From assembly GCA_015295985.1 (NCBI GenBank), contig DVDX01000022.1:28610-92609 (forward strand): 64,000 bases of DNA, read 5' to 3'. The stretch is from Synechococcus sp. M44_DOE_062 (GTDB taxonomy: Bacteria > Cyanobacteriota > Cyanobacteriia > Thermostichales > Thermostichaceae). Positions 56,110 to 64,000 of the stretch are shown here, one piece after another. Below the pieces are notes generated by a model. The model was not told the DNA's origin. It searched no databases and worked only from the letters and a program-made list of their open reading frames with translations. How positions within the stretch are numbered: position 1 is the first letter of the stretch; every line of letters begins with the position of its first letter. The position numbers and the translations under genes are program-made.

Positions 56110-57141
56110 ATGGAACACCCCACCGCCAGCCTTTATTTGGTGGCCACCCCCATCGGCAACCGCGAAGACATCACCCTGCGGGCGCTGCGAGTTTTGCGCG
56201 AGGTGGATTGGGTGGCAGCAGAGGATACTCGCCACTCCGGCCAGCTTCTTAAACATTTTCAAATCTCCGCCCGCCTCATCAGCTATCACGAGCACAACGC
56301 TGCCCAGCGGATCCCTCAACTCCTGAAGTATCTGTCGGCGGGCCAGTCGGTGGCCCTAATCAGCGATGCCGGCACCCCCGCCATTTCCGATCCGGGAGAA
56401 GAGTTGGTGCGCGCCTGCATTCAAGCTGGGATCCCCGTGATTCCTGTGCCGGGGCCGGTAGCTGCTGTTGCCGCCTTGACCGCTTCGGGCCTACCTACAG
56501 GACGATTTGTGTTCGAGGGATTTTTACCTCTTAAACCCAGCCAACGACAGGCTCGCCTACGGCAGTTGGCCCAAGAGGAGCGCACCCTCATCCTCTATGA
56601 AGCCCCCCATCGCCTGCGCCAAACTCTGCAGGATCTGCTGGATCACTGCGGCCCAGAGCGGCAGATTGTGCTGGCGCGGGAGCTGACCAAGCTGTATGAG
56701 TCCTTCTGGCGGGGATCCCTGGCAGCAGCCTTGGAGCACTGCACTGCTCAGCCGCCCCGAGGGGAATTCACCCTCTTGCTGGAGGGATATGTCGGTGCCG
56801 TTTGCGACCCTGTCAAGAAAGCATTGCGGGGCAACAACCCTGCCAGAGGCGGAACGGAGTCTTTGAGTGGGCTGGGAGACGGTGCTTCGGAAGCGGAAAT
56901 CCGTCAAGAAATGGCTCGGTTGCTGGCCGAGGGCCTGTCTCGCTCTGCAGCCAGCCGTCGGTTGGCCCAGCGTTTGCAGGGATCCCCCATCTGGACGCGG
57001 CGCCGCCTTTACGATCTATCCTTGCAGCTTGAGCTGCTCTCCAGTTCTGGCGGGACGGAGTCCTTTCACGTTAGTGGGACGGAGTCCTTTCACGTTAGTG
57101 GGACGGAGTCCTATGGCACGGATTTTGTTGGTGGACGATGA
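56110..57141 (+). CDS. rsmI: 16S rRNA (cytidine-1402 2'-O) methyltransferase
   Basis: RsmI methylates the 2'-O of C1402 in the decoding centre. Family blocks are SLYLVATPIGNREDITLRAL at the N-terminus, AAEDTRHSGQLLKHF near residue 36, LISDAGTPAISDPGEELV near residue 80 and later RFVFEGFLP. The usual length is about 280; this one is 343. The excess is due to a small inserted peptide GGTESLSG near residue 250 and a C-terminal tail of GTESFHVS repeats, both encoded by the GGACGGAGTCC-type repeat. The last ~28 bases overlap the start of the response regulator gene. Confidence 0.92.
   Translation: MEHPTASLYLVATPIGNREDITLRALRVLREVDWVAAEDTRHSGQLLKHFQISARLISYHEHNAAQRIPQLLKYLSAGQSVALISDAGTPAISDPGEELVRACIQAGIPVIPVPGPVAAVAALTASGLPTGRFVFEGFLPLKPSQRQARLRQLAQEERTLILYEAPHRLRQTLQDLLDHCGPERQIVLARELTKLYESFWRGSLAAALEHCTAQPPRGEFTLLLEGYVGAVCDPVKKALRGNNPARGGTESLSGLGDGASEAEIRQEMARLLAEGLSRSAASRRLAQRLQGSPIWTRRRLYDLSLQLELLSSSGGTESFHVSGTESFHVSGTESYGTDFVGGR
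57051..57112 (+). repeat. Two and a half 24-bp repeats at rsmI end / regulator start
   Basis: Units of CGGGACGGAGTCCTTTCACG plus TTAG occur at 57051-57074 and 57075-57098, and a partial one at 57099-57112. The core is the same as at 53718-53789 but the spacer is TTTCACGTTAG instead of TTTCGCGATAG. They encode the RsmI tail and sit directly upstream of the response regulator ATG, where they could influence its translation. Confidence 0.8.
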
Positions 57142-57835
57142 AGTGGAGTTGGCCGATTCTCTGGCCCAGCAATTGAGGCGAGAGGGCTACACGGTGGACG
57201 TGGCCTACACAGGGGGGCAGGCCTGGGAGCTGCTGCAAAAGACGGGATCCCTCTCCCCAGCTCTACCCTACGATCTGTTGATCTTGGATTGGATGTTACC
57301 AGAGCTCTCCGGGCTTTCCCTCTGCCAGCGGGTGCGGCAGGTGGATGGCACCACTCCCATCCTGTTTCTGACCGCCAAAGATACCCTAGACGACCGGGTG
57401 GAAGGGCTGGATGCCGGGGCAGATGATTACTTGGTGAAGCCGTTCCAGCTGCGGGAACTGCTGGCGCGGGTGCGGGCCCTCTTGCGGCGAACCACCAGCT
57501 CTGGAGAAGGGATCCCTCGCTTGCAGGTCGGAGATTTGGAGCTGGATCGGGAGAACCAGGTGGCCTACCGGCAGGGGCGGATGATCCACCTCTCCCCAAA
57601 AGAGTTTCGCCTGCTGGAGTACTTCATGACCCATCCCGGCCAATTGCTCACCCACGACCAGATCTACGAACAGGTGTGGGCCGGGGAGGATCCCCCCAGC
57701 AGCAACGTCTTGGCAGCCCAAGTGCGCCTGCTGCGGCGACGTCTTAGGTTACCTGGAGCAGCAGAATTGATCCACGCTGTCTACGGCAAGGGCTATCGCT
57801 TTGGGCCTGCCGCCGGGGATCCCTATGCGTCCTGA
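57113..57835 (+). CDS. OmpR/PhoB-family response regulator
   Basis: A 240-residue two-domain regulator from ATG 57113. The receiver domain has the acidic pair in LLVDDEVE, the phosphoacceptor Asp in LLILDWMLPEL (about residue 59), the conserved Thr/Ser region FLTAKD and Lys in LVKPFQLREL (about residue 109). The C-terminal winged helix shows LELDRENQVAYRQGR, LSPKEFRLLEYFMTHPG and the final YGKGYRFG. It resembles RppA-type cyanobacterial regulators, but the cognate kinase is not beside it. It overlaps the rsmI 3' end and may be translationally coupled. Confidence 0.9.
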   Translation: MARILLVDDEVELADSLAQQLRREGYTVDVAYTGGQAWELLQKTGSLSPALPYDLLILDWMLPELSGLSLCQRVRQVDGTTPILFLTAKDTLDDRVEGLDAGADDYLVKPFQLRELLARVRALLRRTTSSGEGIPRLQVGDLELDRENQVAYRQGRMIHLSPKEFRLLEYFMTHPGQLLTHDQIYEQVWAGEDPPSSNVLAAQVRLLRRRLRLPGAAELIHAVYGKGYRFGPAAGDPYAS

Positions 57836-57852
57836 ACAGCAGCCAAACATAA

Positions 57853-57872
57853 CTCCTCTCTTCCAAGAGGAG
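57853..57872. terminator. Hairpin between convergent genes, possible bidirectional terminator
   Basis: CTCCTCT and AGAGGAG pair perfectly (7 bp) around a six-base loop between the response regulator and atpD stops. There is no T-tract, so intrinsic termination is only suggested. Confidence 0.35.
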
Positions 57873-57901
57873 AGAGGCTGGGGGTGCAGAGCGCTTGGGG
57901 A

Positions 57902-59344
<1,443 letters not shown>

Positions 59345-59402
59345 TCAGCTCCTTGTGTGCTCAGTTATCGACTCAGCAATGCCGGGTTGATAAATTTAAA
59401 TC

Positions 59403-59436
59403 ATTATCATCATACAAACATTATCATCATACAAAC
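59403..59436 (-). promoter_or_regulatory. Tandem 17-bp repeat in atpD upstream region
   Basis: Two exact consecutive copies of a 17-mer, ATTATCATCATACAAAC on the plus strand. On the minus (atpD) strand each copy contains TATGATGATAAT, which includes -10-like hexamers (TATGAT, GATAAT), preceded by GTTTG. The AT-rich setting, 68-101 bases before the start codon, fits duplicated promoter or operator units. Function is inferred. Confidence 0.45.
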
Positions 59437-59550
59437 AAAGGGATCCCAGTTGCTGCCGCGCTTTTGCCTGTCCAGCCTACGAGGGATCCCCGGCAGAGCA
59501 GGCTTTTCTTCGCTACCCTAGAGCTAGGTTAGAGAGGGGGATCGCCAGTG

Positions 59551-60225
59551 ATGAGCCACTACGGAGGCCGTACTGCACAGCTCAGCTCCGTTAGGTTGGG
59601 AGGACGGCGTTCCCGCCCACGTCGGGGCCAGGCCCTACAACTGGGGATCCTTGGCTTTCTGCTGGGGCTGGGGGCAATGGGGGGAGCCTGGTGGTACAGC
59701 AGCGGGCCGCGGCAGACGCTTTCCTTGTATTGGCTGACCACGGTCGACAACTCCATCTCCTACGTGGAGCAGCAGCGCTCCGTTCGCGCCTCTGACAGCC
59801 AAGAGGCCATCCGTCTGGCTCTAGAGGAGCTGATTGCCGGCCCCAGGGATCCCCACCTCACCAGCGCTATTCCCCCACAGACCAAAGTGCTGGATGTGCG
59901 GGTGGAAGGTAACGATATTTTTCTCAATTTTTCCCCAGAATTCACCCAAGGGGGGGGATCCACGGCAATGATGGGCCGGGTCATGCAGGTGCTCTACACC
60001 GCCACCAGCCAAAACCCCGGTGCCCGGGTTTGGATCTCGGTGGAAGGCCGTGCCCTAGAAGTGCTGGGGGGAGAGGGTCTGATTCTGGATCAACCCCTGA
60101 CGCGGGCCTCGTTTGTGCCCAGCTTTCAACTGCCGGCAGAACCTGAGGCGGAGCCGACAACCCCAAAGGACTCGGTCTCGCTGATGCAGTCGCCCAAGCA
60201 TCGCCCGGCGATAAGGGCCTCGTGA
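59551..60225 (+). CDS. GerMN-domain protein
   Basis: The ATG at 59551 gives 224 residues. A basic N-terminus (RLGGRRSRPRRGQ) and one membrane helix (ILGFLLGLGAMGGAWWY) anchor a periplasmic GerMN domain: TLSLYWLTTVDN, then AIRLALEELIAGPRDPHLTSAIPPQTKVLDVRV and FLNFSPEFTQGGGS. GerMN domains occur in germination and cell-wall proteins of Firmicutes and in many cyanobacteria; the ligand is unknown. The last ~35 residues are a polar tail. The MlaE-type permease gene starts ten bases downstream, so they are cotranscribed. Confidence 0.78.
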   Translation: MSHYGGRTAQLSSVRLGGRRSRPRRGQALQLGILGFLLGLGAMGGAWWYSSGPRQTLSLYWLTTVDNSISYVEQQRSVRASDSQEAIRLALEELIAGPRDPHLTSAIPPQTKVLDVRVEGNDIFLNFSPEFTQGGGSTAMMGRVMQVLYTATSQNPGARVWISVEGRALEVLGGEGLILDQPLTRASFVPSFQLPAEPEAEPTTPKDSVSLMQSPKHRPAIRAS

Positions 60226-60235
60226 GGCGGAAACC

Positions 60236-61003
60236 ATGAACTGGCTACAGAGGGTGGGCAGCAGTTTTCTCCTGACTGGTCAGGTGATTCTGCATCTGAT
60301 GCGGGGTCGTATCCATCGCCGCAACACCCTGGATCAGCTTTCGGCGGTGGGGCTGGAGTCGCTGCTGATTGTTCTGATTACGGCGGTGGTGATCAGCGGT
60401 GTTTTCACCATCCAGTTGGCACGGGAGTTCATCAACTTCGGAGCCTCTTCCTTGATTGGGGGAGTTTTGGCAATTGCCCTTGCCCGTGAGCTGACGCCGG
60501 TGGTGACGGCGGTGATCTTGGCCGGACGAGTGGGATCCGCCTTTGCCGCCGAGCTGGGCACCATGAAAGTCACGGAGCAGATCGACGCTTTGCTGTTGTT
60601 GCGCACCGATCCGGTGGATTATCTGGTGATCCCGCGGGTGCTGGCTGCGGGGCTGATGTTGCCGGTGCTCACCATCCTCTCCCTGCTGACGGGGCTGGTG
60701 GGGGGGATGATCATCTGCGCTTCGGCCTACAACATCTCTCCTACAGTGTTTCTCAACTCGGCGCAAACCCTTCTGACCTCTTGGGATTTGCTCGTCTGTT
60801 GTTTCAAGGCAATGGTGTTCGGGTCTTTGATCGCCATTGTCGGCTCCAACTGGGGCCTTTCCACCAGTGGGGGGGCCAAGGGGGTGGGCCGCTCTACCAC
60901 CGATGCAGTGGTCACGGCGCTGTTGGGCGTGTTTGTTACCAACTTTCTCATTTCTTGGCTGTTGTTTCAGGGTCCGGGGAGCGCCCTTGGCCGCGTGCTG
61001 TAG
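60236..61003 (+). CDS. MlaE/YrbE-family ABC transporter permease
   Basis: A 255-residue permease with the family signature: TIQLAREFINFGASSLIGGVL, then ALARELTPVVTAVILAGRVGSAFAAELGTMKVTEQIDAL, and ending WGLSTSGGAKGVGRSTTDAVV before the last helix. Five to six membrane spans are visible. In other bacteria the MlaE/TGD1 group moves phospholipids between membranes with an ATPase (MlaF) and an MCE protein (MlaD); neither is in this window. In cyanobacteria such transporters may supply thylakoid or outer-membrane lipid. It follows GerMN closely. Confidence 0.9.
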   Translation: MNWLQRVGSSFLLTGQVILHLMRGRIHRRNTLDQLSAVGLESLLIVLITAVVISGVFTIQLAREFINFGASSLIGGVLAIALARELTPVVTAVILAGRVGSAFAAELGTMKVTEQIDALLLLRTDPVDYLVIPRVLAAGLMLPVLTILSLLTGLVGGMIICASAYNISPTVFLNSAQTLLTSWDLLVCCFKAMVFGSLIAIVGSNWGLSTSGGAKGVGRSTTDAVVTALLGVFVTNFLISWLLFQGPGSALGRVL

Positions 61004-61046
61004 CCACTCCCGCTGTCCCGTTTTCGTGTGAGCGTTGCCGGGCAAT

Positions 61047-62129
61047 ATGGAGAGAGCTAGTATGGGATCCCCCTTCCCATCAGCGGTGCAGAACACTTTG
61101 CGAGTAGAATTTCAGATTTTCCGACAGTTGCCGCCGGAGCCACCCCGCTGGCAATCCTTCTGGCTGGAGACCTCCCCTGGCGCCACCATTCTCGATTGCC
61201 TCAACCGGATCAAGTGGGAGCAGGACGGCAGCTTGGCCTTCCGCAAGAACTGCCGCAACACCATCTGTGGCAGTTGCGCCATGCGCATCAATGGCAGGGC
61301 AGCCCTGGCTTGTGGTCGACAGGTGGGCGAAGAGCTGGATCCCCGCAGCCCCGAGCCACAGCCCATTCGGATTGGCCCTTTGGGCAACTTGCCCGTTCTG
61401 CGGGATCTGGTGGTGGATATGCAGCCCTTCTGGAATGATCTCAGCCGGGTGGATCCCTTTGTCAGCACGGCGGGGCGCCGCATCCCGGAGCGAGAGTTTT
61501 TACAGTTGCCTGCTGAACGGGAGCGCCTGAACGCTGCCGGTGGCTGTATTCTCTGCGGGGCCTGCTATTCCGATTGCAACGCCAAAGAGGTGAACCCAGA
61601 GTTCGTCGGCCCCCATGCTCTGGCCAAAGCCAACCGCCTCGTCCAAGACAGCCGCGACAGCCAACGGGAACAACGCCTACAGGCTCAGGATAGCTTGGCC
61701 GGTGTCTGGGGCTGTACCCGCTGCTGGAACTGCAACAGTGTCTGCCCGATGGGTGTGGCACCCCTGGATCAAATCACCGAACTCAAACAAGGGATCCTCT
61801 CTCGCCATGCAGACCAGACTGCTGCTCTGACCACCGACCATCCCCGCCAGCACGCTGTTCGCGCTATTCGGACGGAGTCCTTGCGCATAGCCATCCGCCA
61901 CCGCAAGACTCTGGTGCAACTGGTGCGCGCCGGTGGTTGGATAGATGAGCGCCGCTTTGGCCTGCAGGTAGTGGGACGGGATCCCAAAGGGCTGCTCAGC
62001 TTGGTGCCTTTGGGGCTGCGCCTGTTGGCCAGAGGCAAATTTCCCTTTCGCTTCAAGCCCTCTTCAGGAACAGCGACGGTACGGCGGCTTATCGACACAG
62101 TTCGGCAGGAAGGAAGGGATCCCCTCTAG
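61047..62129 (+). CDS. succinate dehydrogenase/fumarate reductase iron-sulfur subunit
   Basis: An SdhB/FrdB-type electron-transfer subunit. Its [2Fe-2S] motif is NCRNTICGSCAMRINGRAAL, then CILCGACYSDC for [4Fe-4S] and CTRCWNCNSVCPMGVAP for [3Fe-4S]. From the ATG at 61047 it has about 360 residues; the last ~110 extend past the usual SdhB end and look less conserved (LVRAGGWIDERRFGLQ). ATG 61062 is the alternative start. The RTES of AIRTESLRIA in the tail is encoded by a GGACGGAGTCC repeat core. The partner flavoprotein is not in the window. Its 3' end overlaps the convergent cyclophilin gene by four bases. Confidence 0.88.
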   Translation: MERASMGSPFPSAVQNTLRVEFQIFRQLPPEPPRWQSFWLETSPGATILDCLNRIKWEQDGSLAFRKNCRNTICGSCAMRINGRAALACGRQVGEELDPRSPEPQPIRIGPLGNLPVLRDLVVDMQPFWNDLSRVDPFVSTAGRRIPEREFLQLPAERERLNAAGGCILCGACYSDCNAKEVNPEFVGPHALAKANRLVQDSRDSQREQRLQAQDSLAGVWGCTRCWNCNSVCPMGVAPLDQITELKQGILSRHADQTAALTTDHPRQHAVRAIRTESLRIAIRHRKTLVQLVRAGGWIDERRFGLQVVGRDPKGLLSLVPLGLRLLARGKFPFRFKPSSGTATVRRLIDTVRQEGRDPL

Positions 62130-63247
62130 GCTGCGGCTTTGAGGTTGTCTTGGCCGGAAATCAATCTGGCACTCACAATCCGATCCCCCACTTTGATGTG
62201 GCGCAGCACCTCTGTTCCCTCGGTAACGTATCCAAACACCGCATAGCGGCCATCCATGAGGTTTAACCCTGCCGGGGTAAGATCTGGCTCGGCCATGAAG
62301 ATGAAAAATTGGGAAGAAGCACTATTGGGATCGTCGGGATAGCGGGCCATGGCCACCGTCCCTTCGGCGGAAAAAGGTAAGGCCGGCTCCACATCCCACA
62401 GGCCCATCTGATCAAAAGTTTGGCCGTAGCGGGGCATCACCTCGCCTTTGGCGCGAATCTCCATGGGGATGGTGCGAATTTTTCCGGTGGTGGGATCCAC
62501 ATAGCCATCGGCAGGGCCAGGGGGATCCCCGGCCTGCGCCAGGAAGAAGGTTTCCACCCGGTCAAAGGTAAGGCCATCGTAGAAGCCTCGCTGCACCAGG
62601 TCGGCAAAGTTGCCGGCAGTGATGGGGGCGCTGTAGCCATCCAAGGTGATCACCATGCGCCCAGCGGTGGTGTTCAGCTCCACCTCTGCCCGCCCCAAGA
62701 GCTGGGGTTTGTCGGCGTACTCGGCAGGCACTGTGTAGGGGAAAGCCCCCACCCAGTCGTTTTCCAAGGATCCCAGGCTGTCCAACAGGCGGTCGTAGGC
62801 AGCACGGGCCTCTTCTTTCCCCTTGGATTTGCGCTCGCTGGCTTGGCTGATAACTTGCAACTCTTCCCGCAAAGCAGCGATCTCTCTAGAGGCAGTGGAA
62901 GCCCGCTCAGGGGGCAAGCTAGCCACTAGGGGATCGGCGTAACGCTCCAAGAGCCGCTCTACTTGGCGCACATCTCCCCGCACCGCCGACCAGCGGTTGT
63001 ACTTCAGGTCGGTGTCGATTTTGGAGATGGCTTCATCAATTTCCAGCAGCTTCGTTTCCTGAATGGGCAGCGCCCGCCGCAACAGGGTACGGGGATCCGT
63101 GATGGCATCCCCTTGGGGCAGAGCCAAGGCTGGGATCCCCCAGAGCACCACCACGCAGAGTAGGGCAGCTACGCAGAAGCCAAACCGACAGACCTCTCTC
63201 CAAGACAGGGATCCCTGCCGCCAAAAGCCTTGGGCACGCTGCACCAT
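62126..63247 (-). CDS. lumenal cyclophilin-type peptidyl-prolyl isomerase (TLP40/CYP38-like)
   Basis: From ATG 63247 the precursor is 373 residues. A signal segment (FGFCVAALLCVVVLWGIPALA) is followed by LPQGDAITDPRTLLRRALPI and a helical N-terminal domain (to about residue 165). A cyclophilin-like beta-barrel then runs from VELNTTAGRMVITLDGYSAP through FYDGLTFDRVE, AMARYPDDPNSASSQFFIFMAE and YAVFGYVTEGTEVLRHI. This layout matches plant CYP38/TLP40, which assists photosystem II assembly and does not seem to need classic isomerase activity. Its role here is inferred from the family. It converges on the SdhB-like gene. Confidence 0.9.
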   Translation of the reverse strand: MVQRAQGFWRQGSLSWREVCRFGFCVAALLCVVVLWGIPALALPQGDAITDPRTLLRRALPIQETKLLEIDEAISKIDTDLKYNRWSAVRGDVRQVERLLERYADPLVASLPPERASTASREIAALREELQVISQASERKSKGKEEARAAYDRLLDSLGSLENDWVGAFPYTVPAEYADKPQLLGRAEVELNTTAGRMVITLDGYSAPITAGNFADLVQRGFYDGLTFDRVETFFLAQAGDPPGPADGYVDPTTGKIRTIPMEIRAKGEVMPRYGQTFDQMGLWDVEPALPFSAEGTVAMARYPDDPNSASSQFFIFMAEPDLTPAGLNLMDGRYAVFGYVTEGTEVLRHIKVGDRIVSARLISGQDNLKAAA

Positions 63248-63394
63248 GGTTTCCACCGACTTGCAAAACAACCACTCCTGTCTCAGCCTGACATCCCACC
63301 GTCACAGGCGGCAAGCGTTGATGAAGCCTCATGGTGATTTCTAACAACTGGCTTGCTCCATCTGGGGGAAAGTCGTTATCGCTACGCAGCGCTT

Positions 63395-63425
63395 TTGCAA
63401 CCGCGATAGGGGGGCGGAGTTCGCT
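63395..63425 (+). repeat. Degenerate copy of the GGAGTCC-type short repeat
   Basis: CCGCGATAGGGGGGCGGAGT lies in the gap between the cyclophilin gene and the right-edge gene. It matches the 53718-53789 unit with several changes in the core. Confidence 0.4.
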
Positions 63426-63448
63426 GAGGATATGGCTACACGGCTCTC

Positions 63449-64000
63449 CTACCTGGGAACGGTGACCTCGAAGCGGACGACACCGGCTGAGCCAGAACTG
63501 CCTCCCCCCACATTCACCACCACCACACCGTTGGGGTTGGTAATGCCCCCACAGGCAGGGGGCACAGCTCCACCCGGCGGAATGAAGGCTCCCCCATCCC
63601 CATCTTGGGCATCGCTAAGGGCTACAGGGGATCCCCCTGTGCTCACCGACAGGCTGCCCGGCACATACCGCAAACCCGCTGCCAAGGGGTCGCACACCAC
63701 AAAGGTGGAAGCGGGCGAGTCCAGTAGGAAGTAGATGGCAAACTGCACCCGCGCTCCGGGGCGCACCGACAGGTTGATGGCCCCCTGCAGGAAGGTGGTG
63801 GCTCCGCCCGGCCAGGGGATCCCTGGGTTGTCGTTGGGGTCGGTGGGATCGTCGGAGAATTCGGGGATGGAGAGGCCGTTGAGGGCGGTGATCCGCTTGA
63901 CCAGTCGGATCCCTTCGCCTGGGGGAGGTGCTGGGCTGGGTGTGGGCGTTGGAGTAGGTGTGGGTGTTGGAGTGGGCGTCGGCGTCGGAGTGGGAGTGGG
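63449..64000 (-). CDS. surface-type protein with Thr-Pro linker, C-terminal part
   Basis: The minus-strand frame is open to the right window edge, so the N-terminal part is missing. Visible from the edge inward is a (TP)n stretch of about ten units followed by PSPAPPPGEGIRLVKRITALN. Then come beta-rich blocks typical of DUF11-like extracellular repeats (VRPGARVQFAIYFLLDSP, CDPLAAGLRYVPGSLSV) and a Gly-rich end (NVGGGSSGSAGVVRFEVTVP). Such Thr-Pro linkers separate a surface or secreted domain from its anchor. The direction and frame were checked by hand through the edge. Confidence 0.75.
   Translation of the reverse strand, partial: PTPTPTPTPTPTPTPTPTPTPSPAPPPGEGIRLVKRITALNGLSIPEFSDDPTDPNDNPGIPWPGGATTFLQGAINLSVRPGARVQFAIYFLLDSPASTFVVCDPLAAGLRYVPGSLSVSTGGSPVALSDAQDGDGGAFIPPGGAVPPACGGITNPNGVVVVNVGGGSSGSAGVVRFEVTVPR

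Overview
This window reads as a chromosomal segment of a free-living cyanobacterium. PsbO, cytochrome c6, a TLP40/CYP38-type cyclophilin, a DUF4327 protein, DevBCA and SpkB-style kinases are all cyanobacterial. The hexamer GGATCC, usually inside GGGATCCC, occurs about five times per kb in and between genes. From memory of cyanobacterial genomes this points to the hot-spring Synechococcus JA (Yellowstone) lineage; that placement is inference. No phage, insertion sequence or CRISPR array was recognised.

Layout. 1-3.4 kb: end of a ZIP metal transporter, an alpha/beta hydrolase, a DUF3598-like protein and a CadD-type cation exporter. 3.5-6 kb: murC-murB. 6.3-9.6 kb: devBCA exporter. 9.6-15 kb: GDP-fucose synthase, an FAD oxidoreductase, a frameshifted MscS gene, a methyltransferase remnant, psbO and hisG. 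15-18 kb: sugar nucleotidyltransferase overlapping a lone GvpF/L gene, and two unknowns. 18-25 kb: pyruvate kinase, DUF4327, Rsh, then a DnaA-box-rich intergenic region (candidate oriC) before dnaN. 25-31.5 kb: AAA ATPase, amidohydrolase-queG, rpsB-tsf, tRNA-Pro. 31.7-35 kb: a decaying stretch with a frameshifted exonuclease/NTPase fusion and a DUF4258/DUF2283 pair. 35-44 kb: aldo/keto reductase, tRNA-Asp, an SpkB-like kinase, alaS, dnaG. 44-47 kb: a copper-type cluster (petJ, a pentad-repeat protein, YcnI, CopC-CopD). 47-54 kb: a kinase with a very long TPR array, lysS and a lumenal thioredoxin-like protein. 54-64 kb: prohibitin remnant, cobD, an Rrf2 regulator, rsmI, an OmpR-type regulator, atpD without atpC beside it, GerMN, MlaE, an SdhB-type subunit, a lumenal cyclophilin and the C-terminus of a surface protein with a Thr-Pro linker.

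The most distinctive item is the small protein at 44516-44863. Glycine recurs at every fifth residue, and a ladder of three His then three Met sits exactly ten residues apart, in a cluster whose other members bind or handle copper or haem. Other notable features are the oriC candidate, three genes each broken by what looks like one base, and two families of short interspersed repeats, one of which has entered coding sequences in frame.
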